Source of the DNA: Spirogloea muscicola
Taxonomy: Eukaryota > Streptophyta > Zygnematophyceae > Spirogloeales > Spirogloeaceae
Direction of reading: 5' to 3'
Assembly: GCA_009602725.1 (NCBI GenBank)
Contig: WELB01000134.1
Location: 383,804-395,867, forward strand
DNA: 12,064 nt
Below the pieces are notes generated by a model. That model was not told where the DNA came from and searched no databases. It saw only the letters and a list, made by a program, of their open reading frames with translations. Of this stretch, positions 1 to 9,758 are shown piece by piece. The position numbers and the translations under genes were made by a program. Each line of letters begins with the position of its first letter. The stretch's first letter is position 1.

Positions 1-163
<163 letters not shown>

Positions 164-254
164 GTCCGGCCCCTCCTGCCTCGCTCCGGCTCCCCCGCGC
201 CCGCGCCGCTCGCCCTCCGCCCTCGCCCACGCCCCCGCCCCCCTTGCGCTGCAG

Positions 255-1498
255 GACCGCCTGCTCCACTCGGTGCCCGCCTACCACGACGAAGGTGCTG
301 CCTTTGTGCTCCCGCTGCACCGAGCTACATACGTTGACGACTCCGCCGTCGGCGGCGGCGGCGGCGGCGGCGGGGGCGCTGGCGACATTGTCTACTACAC
401 CCCGCACAGCCACCACCACCACAGGGTGGAGCCTTCCGGCCACGACCAGGAGGTCGGGCCGGATGGACGGTACGGTGCCATGGACGACGCTGAGGCCCGG
501 CATGTGGGCTGGACGACGGCTGCCGAGTATGGCGGCCCGGTTGTGGACGTCGACGAAGCGGGCTGCGACCGAGCGCAGGCCGACTACCGGTACGTGGACG
601 TCCGCGGGGGCCCTGCCGAGCACCAAGGGTACGCTGAACCAGAGCGCCCCCGCTTTGTCGCCATGGCCGACCCAATGGTGAGCCTGAGGGTGGACGACGA
701 CTTCGGGCTGCCCGCCGAGGCCTTTGGGTACGGCCGCAGCATTGACGTCGGCGGCGGGGCGCCGCCCCAGGGGGAAGGCATGCTGATGGACGCCGGGTGC
801 GGGCTGCGGCGGGACATGGTGGACATGGGCGAGTACCAGGACATGGGCGCGGACGTCGTCGAGGCCCATGGCAGGCGGGTGTGGACCGTGCAGGAGGCAG
901 GGCAGCTGGCGTCGCGCTCGGCCCAGCAGGCGGCAGCCAGCCAGCTGGAGGCCCTGGGCGGCGACATGGGCGGTTACCGCGTCGTGTTGCACCCACAGCA
1001 AGCGCCGGCCATGTTGCAGGCCTCGCCACCTGCGTACGGCGCCATGCAGCCATCGTCGGAGGAGATGGTGCAGCTGCAGCTGCTGATGCGCGCAAGGAAG
1101 GACAAGGAGAGGGAGGAGGAGGCGCTGGCACTCATGCTGCATATGAGGGCGCAGCGTGTGGAGGAAACAGCAGCGGCGGCGGCTCGCCAGCAGCTGCTTC
1201 TGCAGCAGCACATGCTGGGGGGCCGCCAGGAGGCCGAGGAGGCTGTCGGCACTGCTGACGCTATGCTGCTGCAGGACCAGCTGTGCCGCCAGGAGCAGCA
1301 GGTTGAGGAGGAGGCCCATTTCCGTCTGCCTCTGCCCATGTCGCAGGGCCTGGGTGCCAGCACACAGCAGCACCACCAGCTTGTTGCACCGCACAGGGCT
1401 GCTCTGACAAGGAGTGCTGCGCAGCTCGATGTAGGCCTAGAGGTTCCTGCTGATAACCCAATGAACAATGCCAAGCAGCATCTGTCAGAGCCACAAGC

Positions 1499-1578
<80 letters not shown>

Positions 1579-2767
1579 GGCGGGGGCAGGGGCGGCAGCG
1601 GGAGCAGGAGCAGGAGCAGGAGCCGGAGCAGGAGCCGGAACAGGAGCAGGAGCAGGAGCAGGGGCAGGGACAGGAGCAGGAGCAGGAGCAGGCACAAGAG
1701 CAGGAGCAGGAGCAGGAGGGGGAGCAGCCACTGCCGCGGTCGCTGCTGAAGGCGATGCAGCAGCAGCGGCAGCAGCGGCAGCAGCAACAGGTGCTCAAGA
1801 CAGTCGAGGAAGGCAAGGAGGCTGAGGACAACGGAGAGAGCGACGAGGACAAAGGGGAGGAGGAGGAAGGGCAGGAGGAGGAGGATGATGAGGAGGGTGA
1901 GGAGGAGTCGTCAGGAAAGCGGTTGCCCGAAGGCGACTACTGGATGCCCAATGCCACTGAGATCAGCATGGGCCCCACACAGTTCACCTGCAAAGTGTGC
2001 TGCAAGACGTTCAACCGCCACAACAACATGCAGGTGGGCAGCTCCCTGCAGCATTTCGCGGATCAACTTTAGCAGACTAGGCACTGATTTTGTGATCATG
2101 TCAGAGCAAGGGCTACATTCTTGCCTGTCACACTGCTCACCTTGCTTGGCAGCTGTACTGTGCAGATGCACATGTGGGGCCATGGATCGCAGTACCGCAA
2201 AGGGCCTTACTCTCTGCGGGGCACCCAGCCAACAAACATGAAGAAGCTGCCGTGCTACTGCTGCGCGCCTGGCTGCCGCAACAACATAGATCACCCGCGC
2301 CCACGCCCGCTCAAGGACTTCAGGACCTTGCAGACCCACTACAAGCGGACCCATGGCACCAAGCCTTTCAAGTGCATCAAATGCAGCAAGGTGCTGAAGC
2401 TACTCATGCCTCGCGGCATTCAATGTCATCTCCTGGTGTTGACAACCTCATCAGGTGTCGGGGTTATATTCTGGCTTGTCCTTATTGCGCAGCTAAATTC
2501 CACCTTGCTCAATCCAAGTCTTCTGCACTGATACTGAGGCACTTACCCGGCCAACTGCAGCCTTTTGCCGTGAGAGGGGACTGGCGGACACATGAGAAGA
2601 ATTGCGGCAGAAAGTGGTTCTGCCTTTGCGGCTCTGATTTTAGGCACAAACGCTCGCTGAAGGACCACATAAAATCCTTTGGAGACGGGCATGGCTTCCA
2701 AGGCCCAGATGACGAGCATGATGAAGCTGGTGAGGTCGACGAGGAAGAGCGTGCTGTGAATGCATGA
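255..2767 (+). CDS. WIP: WIP-domain C2H2 zinc-finger transcription factor (5' partial)
   Basis: Probable nuclear DNA-binding regulator of the plant WIP (TT1/NTT-type) family. Coding exons are 255-2033, 2166-2390 and 2561-2767. Junctions are CAG|GTGGGC...GTGCAG and AAG|GTGCTG...CTGCAG, both phase 0. The visible product is 736 residues counted from 255. The frame is open upstream with no in-window ATG, so the 5' end is incomplete; the first in-frame ATG, at 480 (GCCATGG), is the alternative start and gives 661 residues. The N-terminus is Gly/His-rich, followed by Gln/Glu-rich helical sequence, a Glu-Gln repeat (from about residue 416), a Gln-rich patch and an acidic stretch. The WIP domain covers about residues 562-712: YWMP motif, GPTQFTC, then finger 1 (C579, C582, H595, H599), finger 2 (C625/626, C630, H651, H656), finger 3 (C663, C666, H679, C683) and finger 4 (C689, C691, H704, H712). 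Motifs such as [33 protein letters not shown] and [13 protein letters not shown] are diagnostic of the family. The first intron splits finger 1. Family assignment is very secure; the N-terminus is not. Confidence 0.93.
1500..1727 (+). repeat. GAGCAG hexanucleotide repeat encoding Glu-Gln
   Basis: Positions 1500-1577 are 13 uninterrupted GAGCAG units, encoding (EQ)13 in the WIP frame. To about 1727 the pattern continues with interruptions by GGG, CGG, CCG, GGA and ACA codons ([26 protein letters not shown]). Because the unit is six bases long, length changes by whole units keep the frame. A CAG-rich polyglutamine patch follows near 1756-1791. The complementary strand reads as Leu, Cys-Ser or Ala-Pro runs, which are artefacts of the repeat. 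Confidence 0.95.
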
Positions 2768-3134
2768 GGTTGACTGGTGCAAAGCTTGACTTCACTGTTT
2801 GTACTTTTTGCTTGGGCTTGCGCTTGTAGTTACAAAGCAGGTCGAGCTCAGTCAAATGCCGCCTGCTGATATAATAGATCTCAAGCCACGCACACTCTGC
2901 AGTAGATACTGTACAACTACATGTGCTCAATCTCGTAGCATGAAGCTTCAAAAGAAGCTGATGTTGAAGCCCCTGTACCAAGCACGTGCTACCTGTTGAG
3001 GACTTTAGTTTAGGACACCTGTTTACTGCTGGCACATTAGTGTGATGCATGCGTTACCTAGTCATCCACAAGGATGAAGGTGATGTGCTCGCAAGACTGA
3101 AGTGCGAGCGTTGCAGGAATAGTAAGTCTGCTAT

Positions 3135-3192
3135 GTACTTTATGATCTTTGTGCTACAGCAACGTACTATATGATCTTTGTGCTACAGCAAC
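3135..3192. repeat. 29-bp tandem duplication
   Basis: Two head-to-tail copies of a 29-base unit (3135-3163 and 3164-3192) share the core ATGATCTTTGTGCTACAGC. They differ at a single base (T at 3140, A at 3169). The location, about 370 bases downstream of the WIP stop codon, suggests 3' UTR or intergenic DNA. Near identity points to a recent slippage or duplication event. Confidence 0.9.
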
Positions 3193-3210
3193 ACACTCGC
3201 TGATTATAAT

Positions 3211-3216
3211 TGTAAC
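3211..3216 (+). promoter_or_regulatory. Candidate polyadenylation signal (TGTAAC) for WIP gene
   Basis: TGTAA(C) is the usual poly(A) signal of chlorophyte algae. This copy lies about 445 bases after the WIP stop codon, in an AT-rich context (TATAATTGTAAC). The motif is short and could occur by chance, and land-plant signals are looser AATAAA-like elements, so this is a weak call. Confidence 0.2.
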
Positions 3217-3543
3217 AAGTGCTGACGCAGCCCTCGATGCCCGTCTACTGAGGCAGGCTTGTGGCAGACAGCATCCACAACACCGTGGTCAAGCGTCTGT
3301 GAACATCAAACAACAATATCAAAAGAGGAACCAGCGGTCACTGCTGGCAGGCTCATAACACGCCGACACTAGAGCAAAAGTTCTGACATTTGCTGACAAA
3401 ATGGGACAAATATAACATACACTGGAATGAAGCACCAATTAGCTCTGAAGGGGGATGGGCACACTTAGGAGATAATGCACACCTGTTCAAGGGGCAGGTG
3501 CTGTCAAGTGACCGGCCGTGTATGCTGTTGCCTGACCAGGAGC

Positions 3544-6500
3544 TCAAAGGCGGAACGACATTGCCTTTGCTGCCCTGACTGAACGGTAATTCTCACCAAT
3601 GTGGCCCAACAGCGGCGACACCAGAGATCTTGTAGCCGGGTCCAACCTCTGAAAGCCACCTGCATGTTCAGCTTTGCTTCGTACCTCTGCCACGCGCCGG
3701 TCAAAGGCAGAAGACTGCTCCCTCTCTTCTCTGCCCTTCTTCTCTTTGATGAGTTGCTCTGCAAGCCAATGAAGTCTCTGCAGACAGGAAAGGTCCAATC
3801 AATCTTAAAACCATTTGCAAGACACCTTATTTAACCCGTCCCCTCCAAATTGAAGACCTTCATAAGCACTGAGGCCGTGAATTTACATCAAAAGAATGTA
3901 TTGGTGACGTACTTTGATAAGAAAGCCACGAAGCAGGTCAGCGGAAGCAATCAGTCAAGTCCATATTTCACATCCGACTAGGCACCCTTTCCCCCAAGGG
4001 ATAATCCAAGTAATCGTGACATGAAACTCTTCCACAATCTTCCGCAACCGACAGCCTTCTTTGTTGGCATGCACAGCTATGGCGTTAGGTGACACTGGTT
4101 CGCGAACAGCAAGATGTATGCTTGGCAAGATATGTTCACCTCTTCGTACGTCTGATCAAGGCTCACACGCTCCCCGAAGGCATTGCGGTGAGCTGCCTTC
4201 TGCTTGAGGAGGTCATCTGTCACCCCAATAAGATCTGCTATATTTGCTTTGGTTGCACAGTCCATCAGAGAAGTCTTTCGAGGTAGTCCTGACACCTGAT
4301 TGTCAGATTGCAGTGGAGGTGAGCCGTGGATTCAGTCCTTCTGGCAGCTATACACCCGTGTATAGTACATCCTGTACAAGTTTTTCCTTTCAGTATGACG
4401 TGCGATGGGGTAATAAAATTTTGCAGGTTGAGCTACATAGTACCTGAATTCGTAGATAATTTTCTGAACATTGCTGCCCCGCGCATGCAGCACCAATCTG
4501 GTAGTCAACAGTATCTGCTCGCGCTAAGGCGATCTCATGCCAAAGCTCATTGGCAAATGGTTCAATGGGCCCACACGACTGCTTCTAAGACTATGGTCTC
4601 CAGCAAGCAGGGAGTGCCCCACAGCTGGTGAGCGTCAGATTTGCAGCTCAACTTAGATTGCTCATACGGCTCGCAAAAGTGACATCAAGTAACAAATGGG
4701 TCGTGATACCTGCTGTACCGTCCATCATGATGCCCATAAGAGGCCGAACCCAACCAGCAAGGCCCCACTTCTCAGACTTCTGAAGGGTCAGTTTCTCATC
4801 CAACTGCCCGGCCCCTAAAGACAGTATCTGCAAGCACAACAAGCACAGGAAAGGGCTCAATGGGCATCACTTTCACAACCAATTGAGTCACCATTAGCTT
4901 GCAAAACAAATTCAGTCACCGGTAGCTCGCAAATATGCAACACATAGAGAGAGCAACACAACAACACATTTTGGAGAGAATTGCTGCTTACAAAGACGTC
5001 CTTCAACGATGAAGCTTCGGGAAAATCTTCGTTGTTACCAAGGGCATGAGTCAGAGCAACTAATGTCTGCATAGAAAGACAGTCAGAAGACTCAGAATGC
5101 CCAGAATGTTGTTAGCTTCATTTCGGTCACTTGCACATTGTCTGCTGCTTCATATCAGAAGCTGAGAGTGCACTATGCATTGGTTAGAATGCAGGGCGGT
5201 TACCATGACAGCTACTGCTTTGTACACTGAGCTCGCTTGCACACACAAGAGTCTTTCTTGTAATTGCACAACAGCTGCTGCTGCAAGATAGCAAGCAGGA
5301 TGCTGACTGCCCTAGCCAAGGCATAAAATGCGGAGTACATCAAAAGTACCGGATTGTTCTGAACAGTTCCCCCGTCAATGAGTGTAGCCTCCACTTCGTC
5401 ATTGACTGAACGCACTGTGATGGGAGGAAAGAATGTTGGTGCTGCTGCAGTACCTCTGCATATCTCCCATAGCCTAGCTCAATTCAAGTAGGTGGCTATT
5501 CACCGGTCAGACTAAGAACATCTTGACTCAGCATAATCGATTGCTTGTTGATAATGTCATGCGAGTGAACTGGGGAAAAAGTGTAGTGCACAGAGGCCTC
5601 TGACTTTCAAGGGATCATGATGAGCCCAAATTTTCTCCGCAACCTTCATTGTGCACTCCTTTCCTTCGACAAGAAAGTAACTATGAAAATATAATGTAAG
5701 AGCAACCGCAGACTGACCGGAAGTTTCGATACTCGTCCTTCTTGGCTGCCTGACTCACAAAGAAGAACGGGATGGCCTGCCCACAATAAACACCAATCAA
5801 TGTCAAAATTGGAAACTAGCTTCACACTTTCCATTTATGGTGGTACTACAAGGCAAAGGAGGAAAGAGGGAACAATGTGATCATGACCTTTGCAATGTCA
5901 AAAGAGGTGATGAGAAGAGGCTTGAGGACATCCTTCAATGTCAAGGGCACCCGGTCTTTGACAAGTAGCTGCTTGAGAATCTTCTCAAGTCGGTGCGGAG
6001 GATACTTGGGTCTGTACAATTGCCGCAGCTGACCTTTCCATGGATCATACCACCTGGTTATGATACTCAGAGTCAGCTGAAAGCGCTGGAAGGCACAAAA
6101 ACTCCTTAGCTTGGGGGGCAACCAGTGGCTGGATGTTTGAGCATGCTCGATATGCCCAAGCTAGCTCCACAATACTTCGAAGCTGGCACTTGTGCTGTGA
6201 TGCAGCTAAGCATCCTACTGACTGACATGCACAATCATAACAAGAATTCAGAGCTGAAAGTCGACTCTTTGCTACTTTCAATGGGCAAGTTGTGCAACCA
6301 TCACAACATACTCACTTGCTCTTGAAGATGTATTTGCCATACTCTGAGTAGAAGTTGCAGCAACCCTTGGCAGTCAGCACAGCCTTGCCCTCTGCCTTTC
6401 CTTGAGCTGTGAGCATGACAGCAAGCAGACCCCCCGTGCTGGTCCCAGCAACTAGATCAAAGTAGTCACAAATCTGAGCTGGCGCTCCTGTTTTCTCCTG

Positions 6501-7961
6501 TATAGTGTGACAGGCAGGCAGAACATCAGACAGTGGAACACCTAACCATAGTGGCAAATGGGTTGATTCCCTATACATGGGCAAAACCTAAAAGCCAACA
6601 GATGCCAGCCTATGCTTTTTGTGGGATGCAAGCATGGCAATGGCTAAGAAAAGTGGAGAAAGTATGTGAAGCACGTCAAATGTACATGGTCAACTGGACA
6701 AAGTGACTATTGAAGCACCAGTGACCTCTAGCATGCCCTCCAGGCGAGAAAGGATGCGAGCTGCAATTAGGCCCCTGATGCCACCTCCATCCATGCTAAG
6801 GATGCAGAGCTTGTTCCGAGTGCTTATCGGTGTTGGTGGTGAGGCGGGCTTGTTCCTAGCATGCGACATCAAAGTCATGTTGAGCAAGCTTAGGCCCAGG
6901 CTGTCTCATACTTCAAGTACTATCCCTCAAAGCTAGGCAGCATGCTGAAATAACACCTGCTACAAGTCCAGTACTCACACGAGTGACTGCAGGGCTGGTA
7001 CAGTCTGGGCTTGCAGAAGCAGCTGAGATTCATGCCAGCTGAGACAAGGACAGAGACAGACTTGTCGGAACCAGGTCCGTCGAGGTAAATCCCCCCACCA
7101 GTGGTGCTGGCACCGCCTGTGTCATGAAGGCCCTCGAACAGAGCCATCTCCTTCTCTTCTCTCGCCCTCCTCCTTGCCTCCTGAGACGGTACAGAGAATC
7201 AGAGAACAGCTCATCAGCCGTTGTGCAATCTGGTGCACCTTGGCAAACTGGTGCTCACAGGGTGGCAAACTGGTGGTCTCTCAACAATCTTGCACTGCAA
7301 TGTGCTCTCAAGTGTTGCCGAGATTGGGACGCAGGTGGATGCTCCCTGCACCAGCTGTGTGCATTGTCCAGACAACGATTGGACAACAAGCTGAACGTTG
7401 ACTGCCAACGTCATACATCAGATGCGGGTGATCCTCTGCCCCTTTGAGGCAACCATGTGGCAGGGACGCACATCTCACCCTGCTGGTGATGCTTGATAAG
7501 GAGGAAGTGTTGCCAAGCGGCTACGGATTTGTGGAGCTTACCTTCTTGTCCTCTGTGTGCATGTTCTGGTTGCCGGTCTGGTGGCCACCGTCTGTTGACT
7601 GGCGCTCTGCACCACCTTGGCCAAAGGGCCCAGCCTGTGCATCCATGTGGCTCCCGTCTGGCCTCTCATGCTCGGCCTGTCGGACGTCTGCGACGTGGTC
7701 GTCGGCCAGCGACTCGTCTTCCGGGACCTTGGCAAAGCTCCCCGACGACTTGCCCGAGCGGTGCAACCTGTGGCTACCAGTGCCGCCAGACGTGTTGGTG
7801 GCCCCGGTGCCGGCCATGAGCAGCCTGCTGGCTCTCTCCTCCAGCGTGGGCGCTCCAGGGCGCGGGGGCCCCGACGGCGGCTCCACAATCTGGCTTGCGC
7901 CCGCCGCGGCTACGGGCTGGCCCGCCATTCCCGCCATGCGCGCATCGTTGTGGCTGGCCAT
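3544..7961 (-). CDS. Patatin-like phospholipase / lipid acyl hydrolase, 12 coding exons
   Basis: Serine acyl hydrolase of the patatin family, expected to release fatty acids from membrane phospho- or galactolipids. Coding exons (minus strand) are 7961-7542, 7180-6981, 6900-6726, 6497-6316, 6053-5888, 5776-5718, 5455-5350, 5066-4992, 4827-4710, 4514-4444, 4295-4140 and 3777-3544; the phase matches at all 11 junctions, giving about 653 residues. Oxyanion-hole motif DGGGIRG lies at 244-250, the nucleophile elbow GTSTGG at 283-288 (Ser285), and the catalytic Asp in DGG at 428-430, followed by NNPTL. ILSLGAGQ, KWGLAGW and a C-terminal NYLRIQ block also match plant patatin-like proteins. Residues 1-206 are polar, Gly/Ser-rich and end near a basic EARRRAREEKE helix; I recognise no domain there. 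The start is the ATG at 7961 (GCTCATGGCC); the frame stays open upstream to about 8270 without an ATG. Weak points are two donors (GTGTGA after exon 2, GTCACT after exon 3) and the C-terminal 60 residues, where exon 12 might splice onward. Confidence 0.9.
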
Positions 7962-8400
7962 GAGCCCCGGGCAGGTGAGAGCGAGGAGGCCGTCAGGCCC
8001 GGCGGGCAGTCCGCGGCACGAGATCAGGCAGCTGGCGCGGCGGACGGAGAGCAGCCGCGGCGCTGAGGAGCAGGGGCCTGCGCCGGCCTCGGCAGAGCTC
8101 GCCGCAGCGCGCGCCGCGCGTCGCGGCTGGTCACTCGGCCACGCTTCNGGCAAGCGGGGTGGTGGCGGCTGGCCTGGCCTGGCGGCCGCGCCGGGGGAAT
8201 GGAGGCGCCGCGTGGCAGGCGCCTTCCGGGCGCGCCAGGCGACCGGGGATCCGGCCACCACTTTCACCGGGCACTAATAAAGAAAGGGCTCGCCCATTGA
8301 GGATAGGGGCTGGACAAGCCAGCCCAAAAAAGAATGAACAAAGAACAAAGAGGGCCAGAGGAAGCCAGAGGAAGCGCTAAGACTAATAAAGCGCTTCTCT
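7962..8400 (-). promoter_or_regulatory. 5' leader and promoter region of the patatin gene
   Basis: Upstream of the chosen ATG on the minus strand lies a very GC-rich, CpG-rich stretch (7962-8270), open in the coding frame but without an ATG. It probably holds the 5' UTR. At about 8273-8282 and again at 8382-8391 the minus strand carries CTTTATTAGT, an AT-rich, TATA-like element repeated twice. One ambiguous base (N) sits at 8148. The transcription start cannot be placed from sequence alone. Confidence 0.35.
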
Positions 8401-8402
8401 GG
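8365..8402. repeat. Imperfect inverted repeat (hairpin), 13-bp stem
   Basis: CCAGAG-GAAGCGCT at 8365-8378 pairs with AGCGCTTC-TCTGG at 8390-8402. This gives 13 base pairs with one bulged G (8370) around an 11-base loop that contains one of the two ACTAATAAAG elements. Just to the left, the ten bases GCCAGAGGAA occur twice in tandem (8354-8373). To the right follows a pyrimidine tract of C and T runs. It lies in the intergenic DNA upstream of the patatin gene. Function is unknown. Confidence 0.75.
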
Positions 8403-8969
8403 GCCCCCTTTTTCTCTTTTTCACCCCCCAATGCGATCAGCTCCTGCCAGCTGCAAGCGACATCTTTGGCTGTCTAGGTCCTTGTTTCCACGCTCTCCTT
8501 CATAATACTGCCAATCTAGGCTATGCACGACGTGCAGATGTGTTTCCGGCTGACATGGGCTTGCCTGCTGCATAGTTGTCGTTCTTGCGACGACGAGTGT
8601 CGGCCTGTTTGCAGCGTGCTCAGGTCAATGCTTTGCACCAGAAAGCTGGGCGAGCTCTAGTTGGTGGCAGAAGAGAGGAAGCTCTTGCAGTTGAAGGTAG
8701 TGGCTGAATAAGGCCAGCAAGAAGCTGGGAGAGTCTTCTTTCTCAGAGGAGCTGCGGGAGGCCTCTGTACGCCCAACCGCCCAGATACGACACCCTGCAG
8801 GATCAGTAACCTATTGGCAGCCGAGGCCGCTGTAGCTGACGGGCAGAGAGGTCTTTAAACTTGTTCCTGCTTGCCCGCCCCAATCTGCTTCTGCCAAACG
8901 TCCTTCTTCAAAGGGGACGGTGGTTGTGAGAGGCAGCCCGAAAGGATGAGCACTGTAGCCCAGCAGTAC

Positions 8970-9007
8970 CAGGGCTCATCAGAGCAATCAGGGCTCATCA
9001 GAGCAAG
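8970..9007. repeat. 19-bp tandem duplication
   Basis: The unit CAGGGCTCATCAGAGCAA plus one variable base occurs twice in a row (8970-8988 and 8989-9007), differing only at the last base (T versus G). It is intergenic, outside every supported exon. Confidence 0.9.
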
Positions 9008-9448
9008 CCCGTCAATGGAACCCCTAGTCCAGTCGATTGGCCATGCCTGCATCCTCCTACCTGTGCTTGCCGCATGGTTCATACCCTGCACAAGACCTTT
9101 GCTGTTTCTGTTCATCTCTTGCTGCTTGTCATGTGGCCCTCATCTGCACAAGACTCCCCACTTCGCCCAACTGCATCGCTGGTCCGGATTATGCCCACTT
9201 CCCCATGGTGGTGTCAAGCAAGCTACTCATTTGCTCATGAATGAGTGGTGCAAGCTGCACCTGTCTGCCAAGAAACGATGGCTCATAAATTGAAGCACCT
9301 GTTACAAGTGCAAGTCCAGCCCACTGGATGACCACAGACCCTCCAAGCTGCCAGGACCAGAGCTAGCTCAAAACGCGCCTCCTATTTTCTATTTCCTGGC
9401 TGGCATTTCACAGCCGATTCTTTCATATCAGCAGCCGCTTTCTTTTTT

Positions 9449-9454
9449 TTTATT
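9449..9454 (-). promoter_or_regulatory. Candidate AATAAA poly(A) signal for the peroxidase gene
   Basis: On the minus strand the sequence reads AATAAA about 305 bases beyond the peroxidase stop codon, followed by a run of A. A TGTAAC lies further downstream at 9306-9301. Either could direct 3' end formation; the choice depends on the lineage, which I cannot fix. Confidence 0.25.
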
Positions 9455-9758
9455 TCCTAAGCAAGGAATGTGCTCGAAGTACAAGATCCCACAGGTGTAG
9501 GAGCTGCTAACCTGGGCTGGGCGTTCTTAGACACACGGCCTCTTCCAGACTTGGCCGTTTGCTGCTATGCTGCGTCCAACATGTCCACCCTCTTACTGCC
9601 AAATTTGCATCGAGGTGCGGGCACAAAAATTGGCTGATAACAGCTTAGAATAGAATTGTTCATCCCTGCACCAACTCGCAAGAATTGCTCCACATGCTTC
9701 ATAATCAGGAGGTTTGCACTATTGGGCTCGGAACTTGTAGCTGCCACCCAGGACGAAA

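Larger units (their letters stand above)
2768..3543. other. Convergent 3' flanks between WIP and patatin genes
   Basis: About 780 bases separate the stop codon of the plus-strand WIP gene from that of the minus-strand patatin gene. I see no supported coding region here; the short open frames have no recognisable motif. The stretch should hold both 3' UTRs. It contains a 29-base tandem duplication (3135-3192) and a plus-strand TGTAAC at 3211-3216. No AATAAA is evident downstream of either stop inside this interval. Confidence 0.6.
8403..9758. other. Intergenic region, 3' flank of the peroxidase gene
   Basis: No supported gene. A plus-strand open stretch at 8871-9293 has no ATG at its left end and no recognisable motif, and I regard it as chance. 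The segment next to 9758 should be the peroxidase 3' UTR. It contains a minus-strand AATAAA (9454-9449) and TGTAAC (9306-9301). A 19-base tandem repeat lies at 8970-9007. Short T-rich and pyrimidine-rich tracts occur near 8409-8430 and 9441-9456. Confidence 0.55.

Noticed and set aside
325-1852. Long minus-strand open frames rich in Arg/Pro, Cys-Ser, Leu or Ala-Pro
   Set aside because: They are the antisense readings of the GC-rich WIP exon and its GAGCAG repeat. None has a family motif, while the plus-strand frame leads directly into a canonical zinc-finger domain.
3135-3192. CRISPR-like repeats
   Set aside because: There are only two directly abutting copies with no spacer, in a eukaryotic 3' flank.
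7444-8277. 277-residue plus-strand open frame
   Set aside because: It lies opposite patatin exon 1, which is linked by an in-phase splice to recognised exons. The plus-strand reading is Trp/Ser/Pro-rich without known motifs.
8365-8430. Rho-independent terminator (hairpin followed by a T-rich tract)
   Set aside because: The window is clearly eukaryotic nuclear DNA with spliced genes; the hairpin is reported only as an unexplained structure.
8871-9293. 140-residue plus-strand open frame in the intergenic region
   Set aside because: It begins with TTG, has no recognisable domain, and includes the 19-base tandem repeat. Chance is the simpler explanation.
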